A DNA stretch of 64,000 nt from NCBI RefSeq assembly GCF_001956985.1, contig NZ_CP019082.1, forward strand, positions 1,488,001 to 1,552,000, given 5' to 3'. The notes under the pieces are model-generated. The model saw nothing but the letters and a program-made list of their open reading frames with translations, was not told the DNA's origin and did not search any database. How positions within the stretch are numbered: the first letter of the stretch is position 1; every line of letters starts with the position of its first letter. Source of the stretch: Paludisphaera borealis (lineage in GTDB: Bacteria > Planctomycetota > Planctomycetia > Isosphaerales > Isosphaeraceae). The position numbers and the translations under genes were made by a program. Positions 51,119-60,456 of this stretch are shown one piece after another.

Positions 51119-53131
51119 TCAGAGACAGAGCAGGATCACCAGCAAGACTACGACGCTCAGCGCCGAGACCGCCGCGTAGAACTGGATCAGGCCGTTCTGA
51201 TAGCCCGCCAGGACGTCGCGGCCGAGCTTGCCGGGGACCTTGGCGATCCCCACGACCAGGCGGTCGACCAGCTCGACGTCCAGGATCTTCGAGCCCACCG
51301 CCGCGAACAGCACCACCTTCATCACCGTCCAGTGGTACAGTTCATCAATGTAGAACTTGTTGAGCGAGGCCAGATACAGCGGCCGGATGCTCGTCGCGAT
51401 CCGCGCCGGGATCGGGCTCGGTTCGGCGTAGAGCTTGAAGCTGAGCGCGATTCCCGCCACCGCGGCGATCGTGCTGATGAACGCCGTCGCCCAACTGAAG
51501 GTGTGGTGGCCAGGGTGCAATTGCTCGAAGCCGTACGTCCCTTCGAGATGGTGCTCGAACCAGCCGGTCGCCCCGAATACGATGCCCGCGAGCGCCGCGC
51601 AGACGGCCAACGCGATCAGCGGATAGGTCATCACCGGTGGCGATTCCTCGCCGATGTGGTGGCCGTGGCCGTCGTCGTGACCGTGTCCGTGATCGTGGCC
51701 GCCCGCCTCGATCTTGGGGGCTTCGGGATCGTTGGGGCTGGGAAGCTTCTCGGGGCCCCAGAAGGTCATGAAGAACGCGCGCCCGGTGTAGAAGGCGGTC
51801 ATGAACGCGGTGACGATCGCCGTCCAGTAGATGAGCGTGTAGACCCATCCCCAGCTCAGCCCCAGCTCGCGCGTCGCCTCGGGGGCCGATTCGAGGGCCA
51901 GGAGAATCTCGTCCTTCGAGAAGAACCCGGCCGTCGGGAAGATGCCCGCGAGCGCGAGTCCGCCGACGAGGAACGTCCAGTAGGTATAAGGCAGACGCTT
52001 CCGGAGCCCGCCGAAACGCCGCATGTCGATCACGTCGCCCATCGCGTGCATCACGCTGCCGGACGCCAGGAACAACAGGGCTTTGAAGAAGGCGTGGGTG
52101 AACAGGTGGAACATCGCCGCGACCAGCGCGAGCTTCGCAACGCCGCCGACCCCCGCGCCCAGGGCCATGAACATGTAGCCGAGCTGGCTGACCGTCGAGT
52201 AGGCCATCACCCGCTTGAGGTCGTTCTGCGTCAGGGCGATCGAAGCCGCCAGCAGGGCCGTCACGCAGCCGGTGATGCAGATGAGGAGCTGAACCCCCGG
52301 GGCCATCGCCACGAGCGGAGTCGACCGGGCGATCAGGTAGACGCCCGCCGTGACCATCGTCGCGGCGTGGATCAGGGCCGAGACCGGCGTCGGGCCTTCC
52401 ATCGCGTCGGGGAGCCATACATAAAGCGGCACCTGCGCGCTCTTGGCGGTAGCGGCCCAGAACAGGAGCAGCGGAATCCCGATCCTCGCCGAGTCGGTCA
52501 GCCCGTGCAGGGTCGACTCGCTGAGCACGTTCGTGTAGCTGAGGTCATGGTTCGGGACGATCGCCCACATCCAGAAGATCGCGATCGCGAACCCGACGTC
52601 GCCCACCCGGTTGACCAGGAACGCCTTCATCGCGGCGGCCGCCGCCGACGGCTTGCTATGCCAGAAGCCGACGAGCAGGTAGCTGCACGCGCCCACGCCT
52701 TCCCAGAAGGCGTAGGTCAGCAGATAGTTGTTCGAGAGCACCAGGCCGGTCATCGAGAAGACGAACAGGCCGATGAGGGCGAAGAAGCGCGGATAGCTGG
52801 GGTCGCCGGCCATGTAGCCCGACGCGAAGACCGCGACGAGCGTCGAGACGAACGTGACCATCGACAGCATCAGCGTCGTCAGGCCGTCGACCCGGAACTC
52901 CAGGGGGACTTCGAGCGAGCCCGCCGAGAGCCACTTCGAGACCAGGACGGTGGTCTCGGAGCCGCACGAAGCCCACGCGCCCAGCGACATCAGGAAGGCC
53001 AGCGCGATGCCGACGACCACCGGCAGGGAGGCGTCGAACTTGAACCGCCGCGCCCCGACCGCGGCGACCGCCGCGCCCAGCAGCGGGAAGAACGGAATCA
53101 GCCAGATCCACCGCACGAAGAAACCCGCCAC
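51119..53131 (-). CDS. nuoL: NADH-quinone oxidoreductase subunit L
   Basis: The distal proton-pumping subunit, which also carries the long lateral helix. 670 residues. Marks: WEGVGACSYLLVGFW (Glu), VPLYVWLPDAMEGPTPVSALIHAATMVTAGVYLIARS, MAYSTVSQLGYMFMALG. A His-rich loop (HDHGHGHDDGHGHHIG, about residue 515) is inserted between late helices. It begins 70 bp after nuoK. Confidence 0.95.
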   Translation of the reverse strand: MAGFFVRWIWLIPFFPLLGAAVAAVGARRFKFDASLPVVVGIALAFLMSLGAWASCGSETTVLVSKWLSAGSLEVPLEFRVDGLTTLMLSMVTFVSTLVAVFASGYMAGDPSYPRFFALIGLFVFSMTGLVLSNNYLLTYAFWEGVGACSYLLVGFWHSKPSAAAAAMKAFLVNRVGDVGFAIAIFWMWAIVPNHDLSYTNVLSESTLHGLTDSARIGIPLLLFWAATAKSAQVPLYVWLPDAMEGPTPVSALIHAATMVTAGVYLIARSTPLVAMAPGVQLLICITGCVTALLAASIALTQNDLKRVMAYSTVSQLGYMFMALGAGVGGVAKLALVAAMFHLFTHAFFKALLFLASGSVMHAMGDVIDMRRFGGLRKRLPYTYWTFLVGGLALAGIFPTAGFFSKDEILLALESAPEATRELGLSWGWVYTLIYWTAIVTAFMTAFYTGRAFFMTFWGPEKLPSPNDPEAPKIEAGGHDHGHGHDDGHGHHIGEESPPVMTYPLIALAVCAALAGIVFGATGWFEHHLEGTYGFEQLHPGHHTFSWATAFISTIAAVAGIALSFKLYAEPSPIPARIATSIRPLYLASLNKFYIDELYHWTVMKVVLFAAVGSKILDVELVDRLVVGIAKVPGKLGRDVLAGYQNGLIQFYAAVSALSVVVLLVILLCL

Positions 53132-53201
53132 GTCGCCGCTCCTTGTCTCGCTTCGCTCTGACTCTTCGGTTGTTCGCGTCTCAGTCTCGGTCCGGGTCGA
53201 C

Positions 53202-53681
53202 TCAGCGCCGGCGTTCCGTCCAGGACTGGACGGGGTGAGCCGGCTCGACCCCGGCCGGGGTGAGCTGAGGGTACGATTCGATCCCGGGGACGACTTCGAT
53301 CGGCTCGGCCTCGGCGGCCTCGTCGATCGTCGCGACGCCCACGGTCGCCTCGCGGATGTCTTGCCAGAGCGTCACGTCGAGCGACGATCGGCGGTTGTAC
53401 AGGACCACCACCAGGGCCATCGCGATCGACGCCTCGCAAGCGGCCACGGTGAGGATGACGATCGTGAAGACCTGGCCGGTCCAGTTGCCGTGGTAGCGGC
53501 CGAAGCCGACCAGCGAGAGTGCCGTGCCCTGGAGCATCATCTCGGCCGAGAGGAACATCACGATCAGGTTTCGCCGCGACAGGAACCCAAGCATCCCCAG
53601 GGCGAACAGCGCGGCGCCCACCAGCAGGTAGTTCCTGAGCAGATCGATGGTGAAGAGGTCGGGCGCTGGGAGGTCGGGCAT
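53202..53681 (-). CDS. nuoK: NADH-quinone oxidoreductase subunit K with C-terminal extension
   Basis: Three-helix subunit. YLLVGAALFALGMLGFLSRRNLIVMFLSAEMMLQG contains the conserved Glu in helix 2, and VFTIVILTVAACEASIAMALVVVLYNRR the Glu in helix 3. The family is usually about 100 residues; this one has 159 because of a hydrophilic, acidic and Pro-containing tail of some 55 residues after NRRSS. Otherwise canonical. The start is ATG at 53681, 70 bp after nuoJ. Confidence 0.93.
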   Translation of the reverse strand: MPDLPAPDLFTIDLLRNYLLVGAALFALGMLGFLSRRNLIVMFLSAEMMLQGTALSLVGFGRYHGNWTGQVFTIVILTVAACEASIAMALVVVLYNRRSSLDVTLWQDIREATVGVATIDEAAEAEPIEVVPGIESYPQLTPAGVEPAHPVQSWTERRR

Positions 53682-53751
53682 GGCTTTTCCTAGCTAACGG
53701 GCTCTTTATTTTCGAGGGTCGGGCGCTGGGAGATCGGATCGACTCGACGGC

Positions 53752-54636
53752 TTAGACGCTGGTCCCGATCGGCTCGGGGTCGCCGGGCCGGACGGGCCGC
53801 TTCGGATTGGTGATCGCGACCGCCGCGATCAGGGCCGCGAACAGCAACGAGCCGGCCAGCTCGACCGTCAGCAGGTGGTCGGCGTACAGCGACTCGCCCA
53901 GGCCGGCGACATCCGGCTTCTCCTGCTTCGACTCGGTGTAGATCGACGAGGTCGATCGCAACGCGTGTGCGAGCGCGATCCGCTGCAGGTTCGTCGGGTG
54001 GAGTTGATGAACTTCGGCCAGCTCGCGGCCTCTCGGCAGGAACGTCTGCGGGTTGCGCGGCTGTCCCGGCGTGTTGGCGCCGACGGGCGCGAACCGGGTG
54101 TCGACGAGGCATACGACGAGGGCGCCAAGCAGCAGGAAGCACGTCAGAACCGCGGCGCCTGGGGTCCGGGCCGAGCGGTCGTAGACCGCCTTGCCTTCCA
54201 TCTGGGCCAGCATGATCACGAACAAGAATGTGACGATGATCGCCCCCGCATAGACGATGACCGTCCCGGCGGCGAGGAACTGCGCCCCGGCGAGCAGGAA
54301 CAGGCCGGCCGTCGAGAGCACCACCCCGGCGAACCAGAGGGCGCTGTAGATCGGGTTGCGGCTGGTGACCGTCATCACCCCGCAGCCGAGAGCGGAGGCG
54401 CTGAACGAGTAAAAGAAGACCGCCGAGAGCAGCTTGTCCAACTGGCTCAGGTCCAGATCGGCCGGCGCGCTCAGGAACGAGAGGAAGCCGACCAGCCCGA
54501 GGCCCGCGAGGACCGCGCCGGCGATGTAGACCGTCTGCGTCTTGGCCTGGCCGTGTCGGTGCGGGAGGAGCAGGTAGACGCCCCCCGCTCCGAGCAGGAT
54601 GACAAAGGTCGTGAAGAGCATGGAGCCGGTGAACAT
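53752..54636 (-). CDS. nuoJ: NADH-quinone oxidoreductase subunit J
   Basis: Membrane subunit with the flexible TM3. I start it at the ATG at 54636 (MFTGSMLFTTFVILL); the open frame continues far upstream as an artefact over nuoI. NPIYSALWFAGVVLSTAGLFLLAGAQFLAAGTVIVYAGAIIVTFLFVIMLAQ is the conserved core with the pi-bulge region. 294 residues, longer than the E. coli protein because of a periplasmic-type loop (about 175-240) before a last helix (LLTVELAGSLLFAALIAAVAI). Confidence 0.92.
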   Translation of the reverse strand: MFTGSMLFTTFVILLGAGGVYLLLPHRHGQAKTQTVYIAGAVLAGLGLVGFLSFLSAPADLDLSQLDKLLSAVFFYSFSASALGCGVMTVTSRNPIYSALWFAGVVLSTAGLFLLAGAQFLAAGTVIVYAGAIIVTFLFVIMLAQMEGKAVYDRSARTPGAAVLTCFLLLGALVVCLVDTRFAPVGANTPGQPRNPQTFLPRGRELAEVHQLHPTNLQRIALAHALRSTSSIYTESKQEKPDVAGLGESLYADHLLTVELAGSLLFAALIAAVAITNPKRPVRPGDPEPIGTSV

Positions 54637-54710
54637 GGGACTTCGTCGCCTGGGTTGGTTTCGCTGAAAATAAGGGCTCGGGGGTCGTTCCGCGATCGGC
54701 CTTGGGCCGG

Positions 54711-55295
54711 TCAGGCGATCGGCGAGTCGAGCAACTGGGTCTGGCCGGACGGGCCCGGCGGGGGCGTCGTGTATTTCATCGGCTCGGCGTCGCGGGTGGC
54801 GTCGAACACCGAGAGCAGCTTGGTCTTGTCGAAGATCATCTCTTCGCGGCTCAGGCCCGTCAGGTCGTAGAGCCCGGTCAGCTCGATCGCCTCGACGGGG
54901 CAGGCTTCCTCGCACATTCCGCAGTAGATGCACCGCAGCTCGTCGATGACGAAGCTCTCAGGGTACTTCTCGCGGTCGGGCCAGGTCTCCGGAGCCGTCG
55001 CGCCGACGATGTCGATGCAGTGCGCCGGGCAGGCCGTGGCGCAGAGCATGCAGGCGACGCACTTGGGCCGCCCTTCTTCGTCCTTGTTGAGCCGGTGCAC
55101 GCCGCGATAGACCGGGCTGGGGACGTGCTGGACCTCGGGGTACTGGACCGTGATCGCCTTGTCCTGGAACGCCACGCCGAAGATGTGCCGGCCGGTCACC
55201 AACAGGCCCGCGGCAACTTGCGGAAGAAAGAAGCGGTCGGCGAGCGTCAGCTTCGGCGGCTCGAGCTTCTTGAGTTTCGGGTGGTCGGCTCGCAC
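54711..55295 (-). CDS. nuoI: NADH-quinone oxidoreductase subunit I (two 4Fe-4S clusters)
   Basis: Peripheral-arm subunit carrying clusters N6a and N6b. The two ferredoxin motifs are CVACMLCATACPAHCIDIVG and CIYCGMCEEACPVEAIELTG, eight cysteines in all. 194 residues with a C-terminal extension. The interval to nuoH is 72 bp. Confidence 0.96.
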   Translation of the reverse strand: MRADHPKLKKLEPPKLTLADRFFLPQVAAGLLVTGRHIFGVAFQDKAITVQYPEVQHVPSPVYRGVHRLNKDEEGRPKCVACMLCATACPAHCIDIVGATAPETWPDREKYPESFVIDELRCIYCGMCEEACPVEAIELTGLYDLTGLSREEMIFDKTKLLSVFDATRDAEPMKYTTPPPGPSGQTQLLDSPIA

Positions 55296-55367
55296 GGGAC
55301 TAGGCTCCTTGATCGACCTTCGCGAATGAATACCGAGAATTCCAGGACCGTCGGAACAATCGAGGGT

Positions 55368-56411
55368 TCACACCCAGTAAGTGCGGATCAGTTGCACGAT
55401 CGCCGCGGTGGCGACCAGGTTGACGAGCGCCAGCGGGATCATCGACTTCCACGCCAGGTCCATGAGCTGGTCGTACCGAAACCGGGGCAGCGTCCAGCGA
55501 ATCCACATGATGAAGAGGATCACGAGCCCTACCTTGATCAGCAACACGCCGACCTTCACGATCGCGCTGATGAGGCCCGTCTGCTCGGCGTCAAGAAAGT
55601 ACGGCAGGTCCCAGCCGCCGAAGAACAGGATCACGGTCAGGTAGCTGACGGTGATCACATGAAGATATTCGCCGAGGAAGAACATGCCGAACTTCATCGC
55701 CGAGTACTCGGTGTGGAACCCGCCGACCAGCTCCTGCTCCGACTCGGGCAAGTCGAACGGCAGCCGGTTGGTCTCGGCGAACGCGCTGACGAAGAACAGG
55801 ATGAACCCCAGCGGCTGGACGAAAACCCCCCAGACGTGGCGGTCTTGCCAGTCGACGATCGTGCTCAGGTCGAGCGAGCCGGCGATCAGGACCATCCCCA
55901 GGATCGACATCCCCAGCGGCATCTCGTAGCTGATGAGCTGGGCGCTCGACCGCAGGGCGCCGATGAACGCGTACTTGTTGTTCGACGCCCAACCCGCCAG
56001 GATCACGCCGTACACGGCCAGGCTGCCGACCGCGAAGACGTAGAGGATGCCGATGTTGACGTTGGGGGCGATCTGGAAGTTGATGATCTGATCCGGGCCG
56101 ACCGGCCCGAACGGCACGACGGCGAAGCCGATCATCGCGGCCGTGATCGCGATCCACGGAGCGAGGATGTACAGCGGCTTGGTCACGTATTTCGGTACCA
56201 CGTCTTCCTTGAGCAACATCTTGGCACCGTCGGCCAGCGGTTGCAGCAGGGCGAACGGGATGCCGAACTCGCTTCCCGCCCGGTTGGGACCGATTCGGTC
56301 CTGGGCGTAGGCGGCCACCTTGCGCTCGACGAGGATCAAGTACGCGACGGTCCCTTGTGAGATCGCCACGACTATCAGGATCTTGAGAACGATTCCGATC
56401 ACCAGCAGCAT
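55368..56411 (-). CDS. nuoH: NADH-quinone oxidoreductase subunit H
   Basis: Membrane subunit at the quinone site. The start at 56411 (MLLVIGIVLKIL) has AAGGA 8 bases upstream; a longer frame to 56456 lacks this. Conserved loops: VERKVAAYAQDRIGPNRAG with QPLADGAKMLLKEDVVP, and ETNRLPFDLPESEQELVGGFHTEYSAMKFGMFFLGEY, which carries the acidic quinone-channel residues. 347 residues, about eight helices. Confidence 0.95.
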   Translation of the reverse strand: MLLVIGIVLKILIVVAISQGTVAYLILVERKVAAYAQDRIGPNRAGSEFGIPFALLQPLADGAKMLLKEDVVPKYVTKPLYILAPWIAITAAMIGFAVVPFGPVGPDQIINFQIAPNVNIGILYVFAVGSLAVYGVILAGWASNNKYAFIGALRSSAQLISYEMPLGMSILGMVLIAGSLDLSTIVDWQDRHVWGVFVQPLGFILFFVSAFAETNRLPFDLPESEQELVGGFHTEYSAMKFGMFFLGEYLHVITVSYLTVILFFGGWDLPYFLDAEQTGLISAIVKVGVLLIKVGLVILFIMWIRWTLPRFRYDQLMDLAWKSMIPLALVNLVATAAIVQLIRTYWV

Positions 56412-56509
56412 TTGAACGATCCTTACCGCGTTGCCCTGAAACCGTCCGCGACCCAAGGGAGATCTAGCTTATCACGTCCGCCCGAACCGTCCACCGGCCG
56501 TCATTCGAC

Positions 56510-58258
56510 TCATCGCGACCGCGCGGCGCCCATCGGCGTGTACCAGGCGTCGACGAAGGCCGGCGGTTCGGCCTTCGACTGCCGAGCCTCCGCGTCGAGC
56601 GACACCCCCATCTCGGGCAGCTCGCCCCCCCCGGCCGCGGCGAACGCCGGGACCGACGCGGCGACCTGGGCCAGCACGTCGGCCGATCGGACGGGGCCGC
56701 CGGGCCGATTGAGCAAGATCGCGAACAGGTCGAGGTCCGGCAGCGAGCCGTCGCGGGGCGGCAGCGCGGCGCCGGAGTACTGGAGCCGGCCGTCGGCGTT
56801 GACGTAAGAGCCGGCCTTCTCGGCGAACGTCGCCCCCGCGAGCACCACGTCGGCCACGTGAGCCAGCGGCGAGACCTTCACGTCCTGGAGCACGATGAAG
56901 CCGACCTTCTCGCGAAGCGCGGCGCTCGACGCCTCGTCGATCCAGGGCTCGTCGGTCGCCCCGGCCGCGATGTAGAGCGCGCCGAACTCGCCCGCGGTCG
57001 CTCGCTTCGACAGCTCGGCGAAGTCGATGAGCGTTCCCTGGAAGTGTTCGAGGACCGCCCGCACGCCCCGCGCGTTGGGGGCCTTCTCGGCGTGAATCGT
57101 GAACGGCCGGGGCGCCAGGAAGCTTGTATCTCCCGACCGCCCCGTGCTGAGGTCGGGCTGGAAGGTCTGGTCGGCGCCTCGGATCGGCACCGGCCCCAGG
57201 GCCAGCACGCTCGACGCGCTCAGCTCCCGGAGGTAGCCGGCCATCAAGTAGGCCTCCTCGACCGTCAGGAACGGCGAGAGCACGCCGGCGATGGTCTTGC
57301 CCTCGACGACCGCCTGTTTGAGCCCTCGGTCGACGGCTTTCAGCGCCTCGTCGCTCGGGACGGCCGCGTGGTCGTTGCCCGTCTTGAGGTACATCGCGGC
57401 GAGCAAGGCGGGGTCGTTGGCGGGCTTGTAGCCGTAGCGGCCCTCGTCGCAGATCCAGTAGTCGTTGACGTGCGGGTTGTGCCGCGGCTTGATCCGCCAG
57501 ATCCGCCCCTTGTTCTCCTCGACGCTGATGTTGCAGCCGGTCGAGCAGTGGGTGCAGACGGAGTCGTGCTTCGACAGGAACCAGGCGCGCTGCTTGTGGA
57601 GCGAGTCCTTGTCGAGCAGGGCACCGACGGGGCAGATGTCGACGACGTTGCCGGCCAGCGGGTTGGCGTCGAGGGTGACGCCGGGGAACACGCTGATCTC
57701 GGCGTGGTAGCCGCGACGCATCACCTGAAGCTCGGCCGTCTGGGTGATCTCGCGGGTGAACCGGACGCAGCGGGTGCACATGATGCACCGGTCCGAGTTG
57801 AGCTGAATCAGGTCGGAGACGTCCTTGCGCGGGTTGACGACGCGCTCCTCGACGAACCGGTGGACCGACTGGCCGTGCTGGAAGCTGTAGTCTTGCAGGC
57901 CGCACTCGCCGGCCTGGTCGCAGACCGGGCAGTCGAGCGGGTGGTTGAGGAGCAGCAGCTCCATGATCATCCGCTGATGCTCTTGCACCTGGGGGCTGTC
58001 GGTGACGAGCACCGTGCCGTCCCGCGCCGGCGTCTGGCAGCCGGGGACGAGCTTGGGCATCATCTTCACTTCGCCGGTCTTCGGGTCCTTGCTCCCGACC
58101 TGGACCTCGCACATCCGGCAGTTGGCGACCACCGAGAGCGCGGGGTGCCAGCAGTAGTAGGGGATCTCGACGCCGACCCGCTTGGCCATCTGGATCGCGT
58201 TGAGCTTCTCTCCCGGGGGGATCGGGTATTCAGTGCCGTTGATGATGATCGTCGCCAT
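56510..58258 (-). CDS. nuoG: NADH-quinone oxidoreductase subunit G, with N7-type cluster
   Basis: Iron-sulfur subunit of the electron-input module. 2Fe-2S N1b: YCWHPALSVVANCRMC and PGCQTPA. N5: HPLDCPVCDQAGEC (His plus three Cys). N4: CIMCTRCVRF with a distal CPVGAL. A further CTHCSTGC with Cys in YWICDEGRYGY matches the off-pathway N7 cluster kept by only part of bacteria. The molybdopterin-like C-terminal domain is short: 582 residues versus about 900 in E. coli. The start MATIIINGTEYPIP is normal. Confidence 0.94.
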   Translation of the reverse strand: MATIIINGTEYPIPPGEKLNAIQMAKRVGVEIPYYCWHPALSVVANCRMCEVQVGSKDPKTGEVKMMPKLVPGCQTPARDGTVLVTDSPQVQEHQRMIMELLLLNHPLDCPVCDQAGECGLQDYSFQHGQSVHRFVEERVVNPRKDVSDLIQLNSDRCIMCTRCVRFTREITQTAELQVMRRGYHAEISVFPGVTLDANPLAGNVVDICPVGALLDKDSLHKQRAWFLSKHDSVCTHCSTGCNISVEENKGRIWRIKPRHNPHVNDYWICDEGRYGYKPANDPALLAAMYLKTGNDHAAVPSDEALKAVDRGLKQAVVEGKTIAGVLSPFLTVEEAYLMAGYLRELSASSVLALGPVPIRGADQTFQPDLSTGRSGDTSFLAPRPFTIHAEKAPNARGVRAVLEHFQGTLIDFAELSKRATAGEFGALYIAAGATDEPWIDEASSAALREKVGFIVLQDVKVSPLAHVADVVLAGATFAEKAGSYVNADGRLQYSGAALPPRDGSLPDLDLFAILLNRPGGPVRSADVLAQVAASVPAFAAAGGGELPEMGVSLDAEARQSKAEPPAFVDAWYTPMGAARSR

Positions 58259-58385
58259 CGTTCGTTTCGATCCGTACCCTTGAGGAGGAAGGCTCGTTCG
58301 CTGGATTCTCGCCCGGAAACGCTTGCACCGGGCCCGCGATGGAGGGTCGAGCCCTCCCGTCCTGTTCGTCGGGAATCCGCCGGTT

Positions 58386-59795
58386 TTACACGCCGCGTCC
58401 GTCCGGAGCGTGCAGCGCCCGGGCCGGCGGCGGGCCGTTGAGGATCGGCAGTCCGCCGTTCGGCGACAGCTCGACGGGGCGGCCCTGCGCGATGCTGATT
58501 TGCAGCGGAGTCACCTGGGCGGCCGGCGACTGGTGGCTGCGGATGTAGTCTTCGAGCTCGCCGCGGAACTTGGTGACCGCGTTCTTGATCGGCCAGGCCG
58601 CTCCATCGGCGAGCCCGCAGATCGTCGTTCCGGGCATGATGCCGAGGTTGTTCGCCAGGTGGAGCATGACGTCGAGGTCTTCGATCCGCCCGCCGCCGGC
58701 CTTGATCCGATGGATCGTCTTCTCCATCCAGCCGGTTCCCTCGCGGCACGGCGTGCACTGGCCGCAGCTCTCGTGGGCGAAGAACCGGGAGGTGTTGAGC
58801 AGGTAGTCGATGATCGGCGTGTGGTCGTCGATCACCGTGACCGCCGCCGTGCCGAGCCCGAGGCAGCCGGGCTTGCGGAGGCTCTCGAAGTCGAGCGGCG
58901 TGTCGAGCTCGTCGGCCGACAGCAGGCCCATGCTGATGCCGCCGGGGACGGCCGCCTTGGCCTTCCGACCTTTCCAGACGCCGCCGGCGTGGACGTCGAT
59001 CAGCTCGCGGCAGGTGACGCCCAGGGGCAATTCGACGCAGACCTGCTTCTCGACGTGGCCCGACACCGTGTACAGCTTCGGCCCGTAGCTCTTGGGCGTG
59101 CCGATCGATTTGAACCAGGTCGCCCCACGCTCGATGATGTGCGGCACGCAGCAGAGGGTCTCAACGTTGTTGACGACCGTCGGCTTGCGGAAGGCGCCTT
59201 CGATGGCCGGGAACGGCGGCTTGATCCGCGGCCATCCCCGCTTGCCTTCGAGGCTCTCGATCAGCCCCGTCTCCTCGCCGCAGATGTACGCCCCGGCCCC
59301 GCGGTGGACCCAGAGGTCGAGGTTGTAACCGCTGCCGTAGATGTTCTTGCCCAGGTGGCCGGCGGCCCTCGCCTCGGCGATCGCCTCTTCGAGGATCTTG
59401 TAGGCGTGAATGTACTCGAACCGCACGTAGAGGTAAGCCGTGGTCGCCTTGGTCGCGAAGCAGGCGATCAGGATGCCCTCGATGAGCTGGTGCGGGTCCT
59501 TCTCCATCAGGAACCGGTTGTTGAACGTCGCCGGCTCGCTCTCGTCGGCGTTGATGCACATGAGCGTTTCCTTCCGGTCCTTCGGAAGAAACGTCCACTT
59601 GAGGCCGCAGGGGAACCCCGCGCCTCCTCGACCGCGCAGCTCGGAGTCCTTGACGAGGTTGACGACCGCGTCGGGGGCCATGGTCGTCAACGCCTTGCGC
59701 GCCGCCTGGTAGCCGCCGCGCGATTCGTAGACCTTCAGCGTGTGGCTGTCGGCGATATTCCAGTTGCGGCTCAGGACGGGTTCAAACGTGGGCAC
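58386..59795 (-). CDS. nuoF: NADH-quinone oxidoreductase subunit F (FMN, N3 cluster)
   Basis: NADH-oxidising subunit. The glycine-rich NADH/FMN loops are SELRGRGGAGFPCGLKW and INADESEPATFNNRFLM, followed by YICGEETGLIESLEGKRGWPRIKPPFPA. The 4Fe-4S N3 ligands are in HESCGQCTPCREGTGW with a distal Cys in GTTICGLADG. 469 residues, full length. Confidence 0.97.
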   Translation of the reverse strand: MPTFEPVLSRNWNIADSHTLKVYESRGGYQAARKALTTMAPDAVVNLVKDSELRGRGGAGFPCGLKWTFLPKDRKETLMCINADESEPATFNNRFLMEKDPHQLIEGILIACFATKATTAYLYVRFEYIHAYKILEEAIAEARAAGHLGKNIYGSGYNLDLWVHRGAGAYICGEETGLIESLEGKRGWPRIKPPFPAIEGAFRKPTVVNNVETLCCVPHIIERGATWFKSIGTPKSYGPKLYTVSGHVEKQVCVELPLGVTCRELIDVHAGGVWKGRKAKAAVPGGISMGLLSADELDTPLDFESLRKPGCLGLGTAAVTVIDDHTPIIDYLLNTSRFFAHESCGQCTPCREGTGWMEKTIHRIKAGGGRIEDLDVMLHLANNLGIMPGTTICGLADGAAWPIKNAVTKFRGELEDYIRSHQSPAAQVTPLQISIAQGRPVELSPNGGLPILNGPPPARALHAPDGRGV

Positions 59796-59860
59796 GGCCG
59801 TATCGTCTCCAGGTCGTCAGCGGTCGAAGCGTCTGCCTTCGGGGCCGGTTGGTTCGGTTC

Positions 59861-60397
59861 TCACACGCGGGGAGGGTCGTCGCGGCGTCCGCGCTTCAGC
59901 TCGTCGAGCATCGCGTCGACCTTCGGCCCGTCGAGCGGTCCGAAGACCCGGCCGTCGTCGGCCAGGGCGGCGGGGGCGAAGTCGCAGATCCCCAGGCACT
60001 CGGCGAACTCGACCGTCAGCTTGCCGTCGGCCGTCGTCTGGCCCGACTCGATCCCCAGCCGGTCGCAGGCGTGTTCAAGCAGTTCGTCGCCGCCGCGGAG
60101 CATGCACGAGATCGACCGGCACATCCAGACCCGGACGTCGCCCAGGGGCGCTTGCGGGAAGAAGCCGTAGAAGCTCATCGTGTCGTGCACTTCCGCCGGC
60201 GTGATCTCAAGGATCTCGGCGATCTCGCTCATCGCCTGCAACGGCACGCACCGCAGGTGGGCGTGGACCATGTGCAAAGCCGGCAAGGTGGCCGCGCGCT
60301 TGCTCGGGTAGCGGGGGAAGAGCGCCCGGATCTTCTCCTTGAGAGGGTCGGTGAGGATCGCGATCCGCGGCGGTTGTATGGGCGCTTCGGCTGGCAT
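59861..60397 (-). CDS. nuoE: NADH-quinone oxidoreductase subunit E (2Fe-2S N1a)
   Basis: Thioredoxin-like subunit that pairs with NuoF. Cluster ligands: MCRSISC (C-x4-C) and ECLGIC (C-x3-C). The N-terminal helical part is FPRYPSKRAATLPALHMVHAHL, and TPAEVHDTMSFYGFF is a family mark. I choose the ATG at 60397 (MPAEAP), giving 178 residues; the longer open frame upstream overlaps nuoD in another frame and is spurious. Confidence 0.95.
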   Translation of the reverse strand: MPAEAPIQPPRIAILTDPLKEKIRALFPRYPSKRAATLPALHMVHAHLRCVPLQAMSEIAEILEITPAEVHDTMSFYGFFPQAPLGDVRVWMCRSISCMLRGGDELLEHACDRLGIESGQTTADGKLTVEFAECLGICDFAPAALADDGRVFGPLDGPKVDAMLDELKRGRRDDPPRV

Positions 60398-60456
60398 CGA
60401 ACGAGTATCCTTGCGTTCTGCGAATCGATGGGGTCCCGGGGACGACGCTCCCGAAC

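Noticed and set aside
49328-53161. A 1277-codon open frame on the plus strand opposite nuoM, nuoL and nuoK
   Set aside because: It is the antisense shadow of GC-rich membrane genes; its product is extremely Arg, Gln and Asp-rich with no domain, while the minus strand encodes clear complex I subunits.
54702-56360. Long plus-strand frames opposite nuoI and nuoH (and similar ones opposite nuoG to nuoC)
   Set aside because: Same antisense artefact; composition is dominated by Arg, Asp, Glu and Gly and no motif is present.
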